Positions 47,852-60,046 of a stretch of DNA of 64,000 nucleotides are shown here, in pieces. The position numbers were made by a program, and so were the translations under genes. The first letter of the stretch is position 1, and the number at the start of each line of letters is the position of its first letter. The stretch comes from Ehretia macrophylla (lineage: Eukaryota; Streptophyta; Magnoliopsida; Boraginales; Ehretiaceae). The notes beneath the pieces were generated by a model that was not told the DNA's origin, searched no databases, and saw nothing but the letters and a program-made list of their open reading frames with translations. Where the stretch lies: positions 66,553,816 through 66,617,815 of the forward strand of contig CM075768.1 in the NCBI GenBank assembly GCA_037974665.1, read 5' to 3'.

Positions 47852-48411
47852 CTTTTTCAACTTTTTTTTCCTCTGGTTAGGGTTGCCTAGATACTTTATC
47901 CACCACATTTCTATTATCGAATCCCACGGCACGTTGGGCAAGACAACTTCGCTTCACGAGGAGGCTGGGCCCGCAAACCGAGGGTGTAGGGCTTGTGACT
48001 AGGTCTTCGTCGCTCCGGTGCCTATAACTTTTGATCTGTAAGGAGTTACGCGGCGCACAACATACCGTTGGAAAGCTCTTTAAGAGCTCTACGACGGGGG
48101 TAGCCAGCTTGCTCACTTTGCCCTTTTTGGAGCCCAAAATCGAACGTTTTCATTAGTTTTGGGCCACTTTTCCAATTTTGCTCTGTTATTCCGTCCCGTA
48201 TCGTAAGTCGTGAGTTGTTAAAAGGACGACAACCTTACTCGCTGGACATTAGAGGGCCCTACAACGCGTCGATATCTCGTCTTGCAAGGATACTAGGTTG
48301 TTTGAAGCGGATGGGTTGTCTTTAAGCCCATTGCGCCTTCTGAATGGGCCATCTCTCTAGGTTGGGACTGTGAACCGTCAACACTTAAAGGAATTGTGCG
48401 CTCAACATGAC

Positions 48412-48530
48412 GGGTGCGATCATACCAGTACTAATGCACTAGATCCCTTCAGAACTCCGAAGTTAAGCGTGCTTGGGCGAGAGTAATACTAGGATAGGTG
48501 ACCCCCTGGGAAGTCCTCGTGTTGCACCCC
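48412..48530 (+). rRNA. 5S rRNA: 5S rRNA gene U72
   Basis: Changes: C18T, C29T, G30A, A37T, G75A, G85A. Box A and IE intact. Confidence 0.95.
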
Positions 48531-49088
48531 CATTTTCAACTTTTTCTCCACCGGTTAGGGTTGCCAGGTTACTTTATTCACTACATTTCTATTATCGAAT
48601 CCCACCGCACTTTGGGCAAGACAACTTCGCTTCACATGGAGGCTGGGCCCGCAAACCGAGGGCGTATGGCTTGTGACCAGGTCTCCGTCGCTCCGGGGCC
48701 CATAACTTTTGATCCTTAAGGAGTTACGACGCGTACAGCATACCGTTGGAAAGCACTACAAGAGCTCTACGACGGTGGCAGCTAGCTTGCTCGCTCTGCC
48801 CTTTTTGGAACCCAAAATATAACGTTTTCATTAGTTTCGGGCCACTTTTCTAATTTAGCTCTATTTTCCCGTCACGGATCGTACGTCGTGAGCTGTTAAA
48901 AGGAGGAAAACCTTACTCGCGGGACATTAGAGGAACCTACAACGCGTCGATATCTCGTCTTGCGAGGATGCTGGGTTGTTGAAGCGGATGGGTTGTCGTT
49001 AAGCCCATTGGGCCTTCTGAATGGACCATCTCTCTAGGTTGGGACTGTGAATCGTTAACACTTAAAGGAATTGTGTGATCAACATGAC

Positions 49089-49207
49089 GGGTGCTATCAT
49101 ACCAGCACTAATGCACCGGATCCCATCAGAACTTCGAAGTTAAGCGTGCTTGGGCGAGAGTAGTACTAGGATGGGTGACCCCCTGGGAAGTCCTCGTGTT
49201 GCACCCG
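49089..49207 (+). rRNA. 5S rRNA: 5S rRNA gene U73, internal promoter intact
   Basis: Changes: G7T, C46T, C119G only. Box A, IE and box C match the consensus, so this is a good candidate for a transcribed copy. Confidence 0.96.
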
Positions 49208-49766
49208 CTTTTTCAATTTTTTTTGCTCCGGTTAGGGCTGCCAAGATACTTTATCCACCACATTTCTATTATCGAATCCCACGGCACCTTGGGCAAGACA
49301 AATTCGCTTCACGTGGAGGCTGGGCCAGCAAACTGAGGGCGCAGGGCTTGTGACCAGGTCTCCTTCGCTCCGGTGGCCATAACTTTTGATCCGTAAGGAG
49401 TTACGCGGCGCACAGCATACCGTTGGAAAGCTCTCCGAGAGCTCTATGACACGGGCAGCCAGCTTGCTGGCTATGACCTTTTTTGGAGTCCAAAATCGAA
49501 CGTTTTCATTAGTTTCGGGCCACTTTTCTTTTTTAGCTCTGTTTTTCTTTCCCGGATCGTACGTCGTGAGCTGTTAAAAGGACGACAACCTTACTCACAG
49601 GACATTAGAGGGCCCTACAACTCGTCGATATCTCATCATGCGAGGATGCTAGGTTGTTGAAGCGGATGGGTTGTCGTTAAGCCCATTGGGCCTTCTGAGT
49701 GGGCCATTTCTCTAGGCTGGGACTGCGAACCGTTAACACATAAAGGAATTGTGCCCTCAACCTGAC

Positions 49767-49885
49767 AGGTGCGATCATACCAGCTCTAATGCACTGGATC
49801 CCATCAGAACTCCAAAGTTCAGCGTCCTTGGGTGAGAGCAGTACTAGGATGGGTGACCCCTAGGGAGGTCGTCGTGTTGCGTCCC
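49767..49885 (+). rRNA. 5S rRNA: 5S rRNA gene U74, diverged
   Basis: Changes: G1A, A19T, C29T, G48A, A54C, G60C, C67T, T73C, C95T, T96A, A101G, C105G, A115G, C116T. Confidence 0.91.
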
Positions 49886-50445
49886 TTTTTTCAATTTTTT
49901 TTTCCTCCGATTAGGGTTGCCCAGATACTTTATCCACCACACTTCTATTATCGAATCCCACGGCACGTTGGGCAAGACAACTTCGCTTCCCGTGGTGGCT
50001 GGGCCCACAAACCGAGGGCATAGGGCTTGTGACTAGGTCTCCGTCGCTCTGGTGTCTATAACTTTTGATCTGTAAGGAGTTACGCGGCGTACAGCATACC
50101 GTTGCATAGCTATTCGACAGCTCTACGACGGGGGTAACCAGCTTGCTCGCTGTGCCCATTTTTGGAGCCTAAAATCGAATGTTTTCATCAGTTTTGGGCC
50201 ACTTTTCAAAATTTGCTATGTTATTCCTTCCCGTATCGTACGTCGTGAGCTGTTAAAAGGACGACAACCTTACTCGCGGGACATTAGAGGGCCCTACAAC
50301 GCGTTGATATCTCATCTTGCGAGGACGCTGGGTTGTTGAAGCGGATGGGTTGTAGTTAAGCCCAGTGGGCCTTTTGATTGGGCCATTTCTCTAGGCTGGG
50401 ACTGTGAACCGTTAACACATAAAGGAATTCTACCCCCACCATGAC

Positions 50446-50564
50446 GGGTGCGATCATACTAGCACTAATGCACCGGATCCCATCAGAACTCCGAAGTTAA
50501 GAGTGCTTGGGCGAGAGTAGTACTAGGATAGGTGACCCCCTGGGAAGTCCTATTGTTGCACCCC
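50446..50564 (+). rRNA. 5S rRNA: 5S rRNA gene U75
   Basis: Changes: C15T, C57A, G85A, C107A, G108T. IE intact. Confidence 0.95.
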
Positions 50565-51123
50565 ACTTTTCAATTTTTTTTGCTCCGGTTGTGGGTTGTC
50601 AAGATACTTTATCCACCACATTTCTATTATCAAATCCCACGGCACCTTGGGCAAGACAACTTCGCTTCACGTGGAGGCTGGGCCAGCAAACCGAAGGCGT
50701 AGGGCTTGTGACAAGGTCTCCTTCGCTCTGGTGCCCATAACTTTTGACCCGTAAGGAGTTACACGGCACACAACATACAGTTGGAAAGCTCTCCGAGAGC
50801 TCTACGACAGGGGTAGCAAGCTTGCTCGCTGTGCCCTTTTTGGAGCCCAAAAGCGAACGTTTTCATTAGTTTCGGGCTACTTTTCTTTTTCAGCTCTGTT
50901 TTTAAGTCCCAGATCGTACGTTGTGAGCTGTTAAAAAGATGACAACCTTACTCATGGGACATTAGAGTGCCCTACAACGCATCGATATCTCATCTTGTGA
51001 GGATGCTGGGTTGTTGCAGCGGATGGGTTGTCGTTTAGCAAATTTCGCGTTTTGAATGGGCCATCTCTCTAGGCTGGGACTGTGAACCGTTAACACATAA
51101 AGGAATTGTGCCGTCGACATGAC

Positions 51124-51242
51124 GAGTGCGATCATACTAGCACTAATGCCCCGGATCCCATCAGAACTCCGAAGCTAAGCGTGCTTGGACGAGACAAGTA
51201 CTAGGATGGGTGACCCTATGGGAAGTCCTCGTGTTGCACCCC
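51124..51242 (+). rRNA. 5S rRNA: 5S rRNA gene U76
   Basis: Changes: G2A, C15T, A27C, T52C, G66A, G72C, T73A, C94T, C95A. Confidence 0.93.
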
Positions 51243-51799
51243 CTTTTCAATTTTTTTTCCTCCGGTTATGGTTGCCAAGATACTTTATCCACCACATTTC
51301 TATTATCAAATCCCACGGAACCTTGGGCAAGACAACTTCGCTTCACGTGGAGGCTGGGCCTGCAAACCGAGGGCGTAGGGCTTGTGACCAGGTTTCCGTC
51401 ACTCTAGTGCCCATAACTTTTGATCCGTATGGCGTTACGCGGCGCACAGCATACCGTTTGAAAGCTCTTCGAGACCTCTACGATAGGGGTAGCAAGCTTG
51501 CTCGCTGTGCCCTTTTTGGAGCCCAAAAGCGAATATTTTCATCAGTTTTGGGCAACATTTCTAATTTTGCTATGTTTTTCCATTTCAGATCGTAAGTCGT
51601 GAGCTGTTAAAAGGACGACAAACTTACTCGCGGGACATTAAAGGGCCCTACAACGTGTCGATATCACGTCTTGCGAGGATACTGCGTTGTTGAAGCAGAT
51701 GGGTTGTTGTTAAGCCCATTGGGCCTTCTAAATTGGCCATCTCTCTAGGCTGGGAATGTGAACCGTTAACACATAAAGGAATTGTGCCCTCAACTTGAT

Positions 51800-51918
51800 G
51801 GGTGCGATCATAACAGCACTAATGCACCGGATCCCATCAGAACTCTGAAGTTTAGTGTGCCTGGGCGATAGTAGTACTAGGATGGGTGATCCCCTAGGAA
51901 GTCCTCGTGTTGCACCCC
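51800..51918 (+). rRNA. 5S rRNA: 5S rRNA gene U77
   Basis: Changes: C14A, C47T, A54T, C57T, T62C, G70T, C91T, G97A. Three changes in box A. Confidence 0.93.
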
Positions 51919-52475
51919 CTTTTCAATTTTTTTTCCTCCGGTTAGGGTTGCCAAAATACTTTATCCACCACATTTCTATTATCGATTCCCACGGCTCCTT
52001 GGGCAAGACAACTTCGCTTCACGTAGAGGCTAGGCCCGCAAACCGAGGGCGTAGGGCTTGTGACCAGTTCTCCGTCGCTCCGATGCCCATAACTTTTGAT
52101 CCGTAAGGAGTTACGCGGTGCACAACATACCGTTGGAAAGCTCTCCAGGAGCTCTACGACGGGGGCAGTAAGCTTGCTCGCTTTGCCCTTTTTGGAGCCC
52201 AAAATTGAATGTTTTCATCAGTTTCAGGCCACTTTTCTGATTTAGCTCTGTTTTTCCGTCCAGGCTCGTACGTCGCGAGCTGTTAAAAGGACGACAACCT
52301 CACTCACAGGACATTAGAGGACACTACAATGCGTCGATATCTCGTCTTGCGAGGATGCTGGGTTGTTGAAGCGGATGGGTTGTCGTTAAGCCCATTGGGC
52401 CTTCTGAATAGGCTATCTCTCTAGGCCCGAATTGTGAACCGTTAACACATAGAGGAATTGTGCCCTCAACCAGAC

Positions 52476-52594
52476 GGGTGCGATCATACTAGTACTAATG
52501 CACCGGATCCCATCAGAACTCCGAAGTTAAGCGTGCTTAGACGAGAGTAGTACTAGGATGGGTGACCCCCTGGGAAGTCCTCGTGTTGCACCCC
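52476..52594 (+). rRNA. 5S rRNA: 5S rRNA gene U78
   Basis: Changes: C15T, C18T, G64A, G66A. IE and box C match the consensus. Confidence 0.96.
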
Positions 52595-53152
52595 TCTTTT
52601 CAATTTTTTTTCCTCCGGTTAAGGTTGCCAAGATACTTTATCGACCACATTTCTATTATCGAATCCCACGGCACCTTGGGCAAGACGACTCTGCTTCACG
52701 TGGAGGCTGGGCCCGCAAACCGAGGGCGTAGGGCTTGTGACCAGCTCTCCGTCGTTCCGGTGCCGATAACTTTTGATCTGTATGGAGTTACGTGGCGCAC
52801 AGCATACCGTTGGAAGGCACACCGAGAGCTCTACGACGGGGGCAGCTAGCTTGCTCGTTGTGCCCTTTTTGGAGCCAAAAATCAAACGTTTTAATCAGTT
52901 TCGGGCCACTTTTCTGATTTTTGCTCTGTTTTTCTGTCCCGAATCGTACGTCGTGAGCTGTTAAAAGGATGACAACCTTACTCACGGGAAATTAGAGGGC
53001 ACTACAACGCGTCGATATCTCATCTTGCGAGGATGATGGTTGTTGAAGCGGATGTGTTGTCGTTAAGCCCATTGGGCCGTCTGAATGGGCCATCTCTCTA
53101 GGCTGGAACTGTGAACCATTATCACATAAAGAAATTGTGCCCTCAACATGAC

Positions 53153-53271
53153 GGGTGCGGTCACTCCCGCACTAATGCATCGGATCCCATCAGAACTCCG
53201 AAGTTAAGCGTGCTTGGGCGAGAGTAGTACTAGGATGGGTGACCCCCTTGGAAGTCCTCGTGTTGCACCCC
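53153..53271 (+). rRNA. 5S rRNA: 5S rRNA gene U79
   Basis: Changes: A8G, T12C, A13T, A16C, C28T, G97T. Box A and IE intact. Confidence 0.94.
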
Positions 53272-53829
53272 AATTTTCAATTTTTTTTCCTCCGGTTAGG
53301 GTTACCAAGATACTTTATCTACCACATTTCTATTATCAAATCCCACGGCGCCTTGGGCAAGACAACTTCGCTTCACGTGGAGGCTGGGCCAACAAACCGA
53401 CGGCGTAGGGCTTGTGACCAGGCCTCCTTCGCTCTGCTGCCCATAACTTTTGATTCGTAAGGAGTTACGCGGTGCACAGCATACCGTTGGAAAGCGCTTC
53501 AAGAGTTCTATGACGAGTACAACTAGCTTGCTCGCTGTGCCCTTTTTGAAGCCCAAATTCGAATCTTTTCATCTATTTCGAGCCACTTTTCTAATTTTAC
53601 TTTGTTATTCTGTCCCGTATCGTACGTCGTGAGCTGTTAAAAGGACAACAACCTTACTCGCGGGACATTAGAGGGCCCTACAACGTGTCGATATCTCGTC
53701 TTGCGAGGATGTTGGGTTGTTGAAGCGGGTGGGTTGTCATTAAGCCCATTGGGCCTTCTGAATGGGACATCTCTCTAGGCTGGGACTGTGAACCGTTCAC
53801 ACATAAAGGAATTGTGCTATCAACATGAT

Positions 53830-53948
53830 GGGTGTAATCATACCGGCACTAATGCACCGGATCCCATCAGAACTCCAAAGTTAAGCGTGCTTGGGCGAGA
53901 GTAGTACTAGGATGGGTGACCCCCCAGGAAGTCCTCGTGTTGCACCCC
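53830..53948 (+). rRNA. 5S rRNA: 5S rRNA gene U80
   Basis: Changes: C6T, G7A, A16G, G48A, T96C, G97A. Box A and IE intact. Confidence 0.95.
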
Positions 53949-54508
53949 CCCTTTTCAATTTTTTTTGCTCCGGTTAGGGTTGCCAAGATACTTTATCCAC
54001 CCTATTTCTATTATCGAATCGTACGGAACCTTGGGCAAGACAACTTTGCTTCACGTGGAGGCTGGGCCAGCAAACCGAGGGCGAGGGCTTGTGACCAGGT
54101 CTCCTTCGCTCCGGTGCCCATAACTTTTTATCCGTAAGAAGTTACGCGACGCACAACATACCGTTGGAAAGCTCTCCAAGAGCTCTACGATGGGGGCAAC
54201 CAGCTTGCTCGCCATGCCCCTTTTTTGGATCCCAAAATGGAACGTTTTCTTCAATTTCGGGCCACTTTTCTTTTTTAGCTCTGTTTTTCCGTCCCAGATC
54301 GTACGTCGTGAGCTATTAAAAAGACGAAAAGCTTACTCACGGGACATTAGAGGGCCTTACAAAGTGTCGATATCTCGTCTTGCGAGGATGCTGGGTTGTT
54401 GAAGCGGATGGGTTGTTGTTAAGCCCATTGCGCGTTCCGAATGGGCCATCTCTCTAGGCTGCGATTGTGAACCGTTAACACATAAAGTAATTGTGCCCTC
54501 AACATGAC

Positions 54509-54627
54509 TGGTGTGATCATACCAGCACTAGCGCATGGGATCCCATTAGAACTGCGAAGTTAAGCTTGCTTGGGCGAGACTAGTACTAGGATGGGTGACC
54601 CCTTAGGAAGTCCTCGTGTTGCACCCC
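54509..54627 (+). rRNA. 5S rRNA: 5S rRNA gene U81, diverged
   Basis: Changes: G1T, C6T, A23G, T24C, C28T, C29G, C39T, C46G, G58T, G72C, C95T, G97A. Confidence 0.91.
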
Positions 54628-55185
54628 CCTTTTCAATTTTTTTTCCTCCGGTTATGGTTGCCAAGATATTTTATCCACCACATTTCAATTATCGAATCCC
54701 ACTGCACTATGGGCCAAACAACATCGCCACACGTTGAGGCTGGGCCTGCAAACCGAGGGCGTAGGGCTTGTGACCAGGTCTCTGTCGCTCCGGTGCCCAT
54801 AACGTTTTATCTGTAAGGAGTTACGTAGTGTACAATGTACCGTTGGAAAGCACTTTGAGAGCTCTACGACGGGGCCAGCAAGCTTGCTCGCTGTACCCTT
54901 TTTTTAGCCCAAAATTGAACATTTTTATCTGTTTCGGGCCACTTTTCTAGTTTAGCTATGTTTTTTTGTTCTGGATCGTAAGTCGTGAGCCGTTAAAAGG
55001 ACGACAAACTTACTCACGGGACATTAGAGGGCCCTACAACGCGTCGATATCACGTCTTGCGAGGATACTGCGTTGTTGAGGTAGATGGGTTATTGTTAAG
55101 CCCATTGGGCCTTCTGAATGGGCCATCTCTCTAGGCTGGGACTGTGAACCGTTAACACTTAAAGGAATTGTGCGATCAACATGAC

Positions 55186-55304
55186 GGGTGCGATCATACC
55201 AGCACTAATGCATCGGATCCCATCAGAACTCCGAAGTTAAGCGTGGTTGGGCGAGAGTAGTACTAGGATGGGTGACCCCTAGGGAAGTCCTCGTGTTGCA
55301 CCCC
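55186..55304 (+). rRNA. 5S rRNA: 5S rRNA gene U82
   Basis: Changes: C28T, C61G, C95T, T96A. IE intact. Confidence 0.95.
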
Positions 55305-55862
55305 CATTTTCAATTTTTTTTCCTCCGGTTAGGGTTGCCAAGATACTTTATCCACCACATTTCTATTATCAAATCCCACGCCACCTTGGGCAAGAAAACT
55401 TCGGTTCACGTGGAGGCTGGGCCAGCAAACCGAGGGCGTAGGGCTTGTGACTAGGTCTCCTTCGCTCTAGTGCCCATAACTTTTGATCCGTAAGGAGTTA
55501 CACGTCACACATCATACCGTTGGAAAGCTCTCCGAGAGTTCTAGGACGGGGGCAATAAGCTTGCTGGCTGTACCCTTTTTGGAGCCCAAAATCGAATGTT
55601 TTCATCAGTTTCAGGCCACTTTTCTTGTTTAGCTCTGTTTTTCCGTCCCGGATCGTACGTTGCGAGCTGTTAAAAGGATGACAACCTTACTCGCAGAACA
55701 TTAGAGGACCCTACAACGCGTCGATATCTCGTCTTGCGAGGATGCTGGGTTGTTGAAGCGGATGGGTTGTCGTTAAGCCCATTGGGCCTTCTGAATAGAC
55801 TATTTCTCCATGCTCGAACTGTGAACCGTTAACACATAATGGAATTGTGCCCTCAACAAGAC

Positions 55863-55981
55863 GGGTACGATCATACCAGCACCAATGCACCGGATCCCAT
55901 CAGAACTCTGAAGTTAAGTTTGCTTGGGCGAGAGTAGTACAAGGATGGGTGACCCCCGGGGAAGTCCTCGTGTTGCACCCC
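55863..55981 (+). rRNA. 5S rRNA: 5S rRNA gene U83
   Basis: Changes: G5A, T21C, C47T, C57T, G58T, T79A, T96G. Its spacer has the CTTTTAGGAGCC form shared with U85, U87 and U90. Confidence 0.94.
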
Positions 55982-56539
55982 CTTTTTCAATTTTTTTTCC
56001 TTCGGTTAGGGTTGCCAAGATACTTTATCCACCACATTTCTATTATCGAATCCCACGGTACCATGGGCAAGAGAACTTCGCTTCAAGTGGAAGCTGGGCC
56101 CGCAAACCAAGGGCTTAGGGCTTGGGACCAAGTCTCCGTCGCTCCGTTGACCATAACTTTTGATCCGTGAGGAGTTACGCAGCGCACAGCATACCGTTGG
56201 AAAGCTCTCCGAGAGCTCTACGACGGGGGCAGTAAACTTGCTCGTTGTGCCCTTTTAGGAGCCCAAAATCGAACGTTTTCATCAGATTCAGGCCACTTTT
56301 CCAATTTAGATCTGTCTTTCAATCCCAGATCATACGTCACGAGCTGTTAAAAGGACGACAACCTTACTCGCAGGACATTAGAGGACCCTACAACGCATCG
56401 ATATCTCATCTTGCGAGGATGCTGGGTTATTGAAGCGGATGAGTTGTCGTTAAGCCCATTGGGCCATCTGAATGGGCTATCTCTCTAGGCTGGAACTGTG
56501 AACCGTTAACACATAAAGGAATTGTGCCCTCAAATTGAC

Positions 56540-56658
56540 GGGTGCGATCATACCATCACTAATGCACCGGATCCCATCCGAACTCCGAAGTTAAGCGTGC
56601 TTGGGCGAGAGCAGTACTAGGATGGGTGACCCCTTGGGAAGTCCTCGTGTTGCGTCCC
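56540..56658 (+). rRNA. 5S rRNA: 5S rRNA gene U84
   Basis: Changes: G17T, A40C, T73C, C95T, A115G, C116T. First of the second cluster of GCGTCCC-ended genes. Box A and IE intact. Confidence 0.95.
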
Positions 56659-57217
56659 CTTTTTCAATTTTTATTGCTTCGGTTAGGGTTTCCAAGATAC
56701 TTTATCCACCACATTTCTATTAACGAATCTCATGGCACCATGGGCAAGACTACTTCGCTTCACGTGAAGGCTGGGCCCGCAAATCGAGGGCGTAGGGCTT
56801 GTGACCAGGTCCCCGTCGCTCTGGTACCGATAACTTTTGATCTTTAAGGAGTTACACGACGCACAATATACCGTTGCAATGCACTCCGAGAGCTCTACAA
56901 CGTGGGCAGCTAGCTTGCTCGCTGTGCCCATTTTTGGAGCCCAAAATAGAACGTTTTCATTAGTTTTGGGCCACTTTTCTAATTTAGCTAGGATTTTTCG
57001 TCCCGGATCATACGTCGCGAGCTGTTAAAAGGACGACAACCTTACTCGCAGGACATTAGAGGACCCTACAACGAGTCGATATCTCGTCTTACGAGGATGC
57101 TGGGTTGTTGAAGCGGATGGGTTGTCGTTAAGCCTATTGGGCCTTCTGAATGGGCTATCTCTCTAGGCTGGAACTGTGAACCGTTAACACATAAAGGAAT
57201 TGTGCCCTCAACATGAC

Positions 57218-57336
57218 GGGTGCAATCATACCAGCACTGATGCACCGGATCCTATCAGAACTCCGAAGTTAAGTGTGCTTGGGCGAAAGTAGTGCTAGGA
57301 TGGGTGACCCCCTGGGAAGTCCTCGTGTTGCACCCC
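57218..57336 (+). rRNA. 5S rRNA: 5S rRNA gene U85
   Basis: Changes: G7A, A22G, C36T, C57T, G70A, A77G. Box C intact. Confidence 0.94.
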
Positions 57337-57894
57337 CATTTTCAATTTTTTTTCCTTCGATTTGGGTTGCCAAGATACTTTATCCACCACAATTCTATTA
57401 TCGAATCCCACGGCACCTTGGGCAAGACAACTTCGCTTCACATGGAAACTGGACCCTCAAACCGAAGGCGTAGGGCTTGTGACCAACTCTCCGTCGCTCC
57501 GGTGCCCATAACTTTTGATCCGTAAGGAGTTACGCGGCGCACAGCATACCGTTGGAAAGCTCTCCGAGGGCTCTACAACGAGGGCAGTAAACTTGCTCGT
57601 TGTACCCTTTTAGGAGCCCAAAATTGAACGTTTTCATTAGTTTCGGGCCACTTTTCGAATTTAGATTTGTTTTTCCGTCTCGGATCATACGTTGCGAGCT
57701 GTTAAAAGGACGACAACCTTACTTGCGGGACATTAGATGAGCTTACAAAGCATCGATATCTCGTCTTGCGAGGATGCTGGGTTATTGAAACGAATGGGTT
57801 GTCGTTAAGCCCATTAGGCCTTCTGAATGGGCCATCTCTCTAGGCTTGGACTGCGAACCGTTAACACATAAAGGAATTGTGCCCTCAGCATGAC

Positions 57895-58013
57895 GGGTGC
57901 GATCATACCGGCATTAATGCACCGGATCCCATCAGAACTCCGAAGTTAAGCGTGCTTGGGCGAGAGCAGTACTATGATGGGTGACCCCTAGGGAAGACCT
58001 CGTGTTGCGTCCC
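57895..58013 (+). rRNA. 5S rRNA: 5S rRNA gene U86
   Basis: Changes: A16G, C20T, T73C, G81T, C95T, T96A, T103A, A115G, C116T. Box A and IE intact. Confidence 0.94.
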
Positions 58014-58572
58014 CTTTTTCAATTTTTTTTTCCTCCGGTTAGGCTTGCCAAGATATTTCATCCACCACATTTCTATTATCGAATCCCACGGCACCTTGGG
58101 CAAGACGACTTCGCTGCACGTGGAGGCTGGGCCCGCAAACCGAGGGCGTAGGGCTTGTGACCAGCTCTCCGTCGCTTCGGTGCCGATAACTTTTGATATG
58201 TATGGAGTTACGCGGCGCACAGCATACCGTTGGAAAGCTATCCAAGAGCTCTACAACAGGGGCAGTAAGCTTGCTCGCTGTGCCTTTTTTGGATCCCAAA
58301 ATCGAACGTTTTCATCAATTTCGGGCCACTTGTCTAATTTAGCTATGTTTTTCCATCCCGAATCATACGTCGCGAGCTGTTAAAAGGAAGACAACGTTAC
58401 TCGCAGGACATTAGAGGACCCTACAACGTGTCGATATCTCGTCTTGCGAGGATGCTGGGTTGTTGAAGTGGATGGGTTGTCGTTAAGCCCATTGGGCCTT
58501 CTGAATGGGCTATCTCTCTAGGTTGGAACTGTGAACCTTTAACACATAAAGGAATTTTGCCCTCAACATGAC

Positions 58573-58691
58573 AGGTGCGATCATACTAGCACTAATGCAC
58601 CGGATCACATCAGAACTTCGAAGTTAAGCATGCTTGGGCGAGAGTAGTACTAGGATGGGTGACCCCCTGGGAAGTCCTCGTGTTGCACCCC
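58573..58691 (+). rRNA. 5S rRNA: 5S rRNA gene U87
   Basis: Changes: G1A, C15T, C35A, C46T, G58A. IE and box C intact. Confidence 0.95.
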
Positions 58692-59219
58692 CCTTTTCAA
58701 TATTTTATCCTCCGGTTTGGGTTGCCAAGATACTTTATCCACCACATTTCTATTATCAAATCCCACGGCACCTTGGGCAAGACAATTTCGCTTCACGTGG
58801 AAGCTGGGCCCGCAAACTGAGGGCGTAGGGCTTGTGACCAACTCTCCGTCGTTTTCGTGCCCATAACTTTTGATCCGTAAGGAGTTACGTGGCGCACAGC
58901 ATACCGTTGGAAAGCTCTCCGAGGGCTCTACGACGGGGGCAGTAAACTTGCTCGTTGTGCCCTTTTAGGAGCCCAAAATCGAACGTTTTTATCAGTTTCA
59001 GGCCACTTTTCCAGTTTAGATTTGTTTTTCCGTCTCGGATCATACGTCGTGAGCTGTTAAAAGGACGACAACCTTACTCGCAGGACATTAGAGGACACTA
59101 CAACGCTTCGATATCTCGTCTTGCGAGGATGCTGGGTTGTTGAAGCGGATGGGTTGTCGTTAAGCCCATTGGGCCTTCTGAATGGGCTATCTCTCTAGGC
59201 TGGAACTGTGAACCGTTAA

Positions 59220-59249
59220 CACATAAAGGAATTGTGCCCTCAACTTGAC
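59220..59249 (+). promoter_or_regulatory. 5S upstream promoter region (example, U88)
   Basis: ATAAA at 59223-59227 lies at -27 to -23 from the gene start and C at 59249 is at -1. This matches the plant 5S pattern of an AT-rich TATA-like element near -28 and a C at -1. The same arrangement precedes almost every unit, with variants such as ACAAAAAGG or AAATAAAGG. Between -13 and -8 the array has two main versions, CCCTCA and CGATCA. U44 has lost most of this region. Confidence 0.75.
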
Positions 59250-59368
59250 GGGTGCGATCATACCAGCACTAATGCAGCGGATCCCATCAGAACTCCGAAG
59301 TTAAGCGTGCTTGGGCGAGAGCAGTACTAGGATGGGTGACCCCTTGGGAAGTCCTCGTGTTGCGTCCC
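59250..59368 (+). rRNA. 5S rRNA: 5S rRNA gene U88
   Basis: Changes: C28G, T73C, C95T, A115G, C116T. Box A and IE intact; the box C change keeps a G-U pair. Clean promoter and terminator regions make it a good candidate for activity. Confidence 0.96.
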
Positions 59369-59369
59369 C

Positions 59370-59386
59370 TTTTTCAATTTTTTTTT
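59370..59386 (+). terminator. 5S Pol III terminator T-runs (example, U88)
   Basis: T5 at 59370-59374 and T9 at 59378-59386 follow the gene end by one base and nine bases. Pol III stops at runs of four or more T on the coding strand. Almost every unit has a T3-T5 run, then CAA, then a T6-T10 run. U4 lacks both runs through a deletion. Confidence 0.8.
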
Positions 59387-59927
59387 CCTCCGGTTAGGGT
59401 TGCCAAGATATTTTATCCACCACATTTCTATTATCGAATCCCACGGCACCTTGGGCAAGACGACTTCGCTTCACGTGGAGGCTGGGCTCGCAAACCGAGG
59501 GCGTAGGGCTTGTGACAAGCTCTCCGTCGCTCCGGTACCGATAACTTTTGATCTGTATGGAGTTACGCGGCGCACAGCATACCGTTGGAAAGCTATCCAA
59601 GAGCTCTACAACGGGGGCAGTAAGCTTGCTCGCTGTGCCCTTTTTGGATCCCAAAATCGAACGTTTTCATCAGTTTCGGGCCACTTGTCTAATTTAGCTC
59701 TGTTTTTCCGTCCCGGATCATACGTCGCGAGCTGTTAAAAGGACGACAACCTTACTCACAGGATATTAGAGGACCCTACAACGCGTCGATATCTCATCTT
59801 GCGAGGATGCTGGGTTATTGCAGCGGATGAGTTGTCGTTAAGCCCATTGGGCCTTCTGAATGGGCTATCTCTCTAGGCTGGAACTGTGAACCGTTAACAC
59901 ATAAAGGAATTGTGCCCTCAACTTGAC

Positions 59928-60046
59928 GGGTGCGATCATACCAGCACTAATGCAGCGGATCCCATCAGAACTCCGAAGTTAAGCGTGCTTGGGCGAGAGC
60001 AGTACTAGGAAGGGTGACCCCTTGGGAAGTCCTCGTGTTGCGTCCC
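59928..60046 (+). rRNA. 5S rRNA: 5S rRNA gene U89
   Basis: Changes: C28G, T73C, T84A, C95T, A115G, C116T. Shares all but T84A with the adjacent U88, so one is probably a recent copy of the other. Confidence 0.96.

Larger units (their letters stand above)
44344..50445 (+). repeat. 3-unit higher-order repeat, three copies (U66-68, U69-71, U72-74)
   Basis: A-type units U66, U69, U72 carry CAACTTTTTCTCCACCGG after the gene. B-type U67, U70, U73 carry GGTGCTATC. C-type U68, U71, U74 carry AGCTCTAATG and GCGTCCC. The block starts are 2034 bp apart twice and the third block also spans 2034 bp. Confidence 0.9.

Noticed and set aside
51185-51595. Longest reading frame in the window, 136 codons
   Set aside because: It is a chance opening across the U76 gene and spacer, made by local substitutions; neighbouring units do not keep it.
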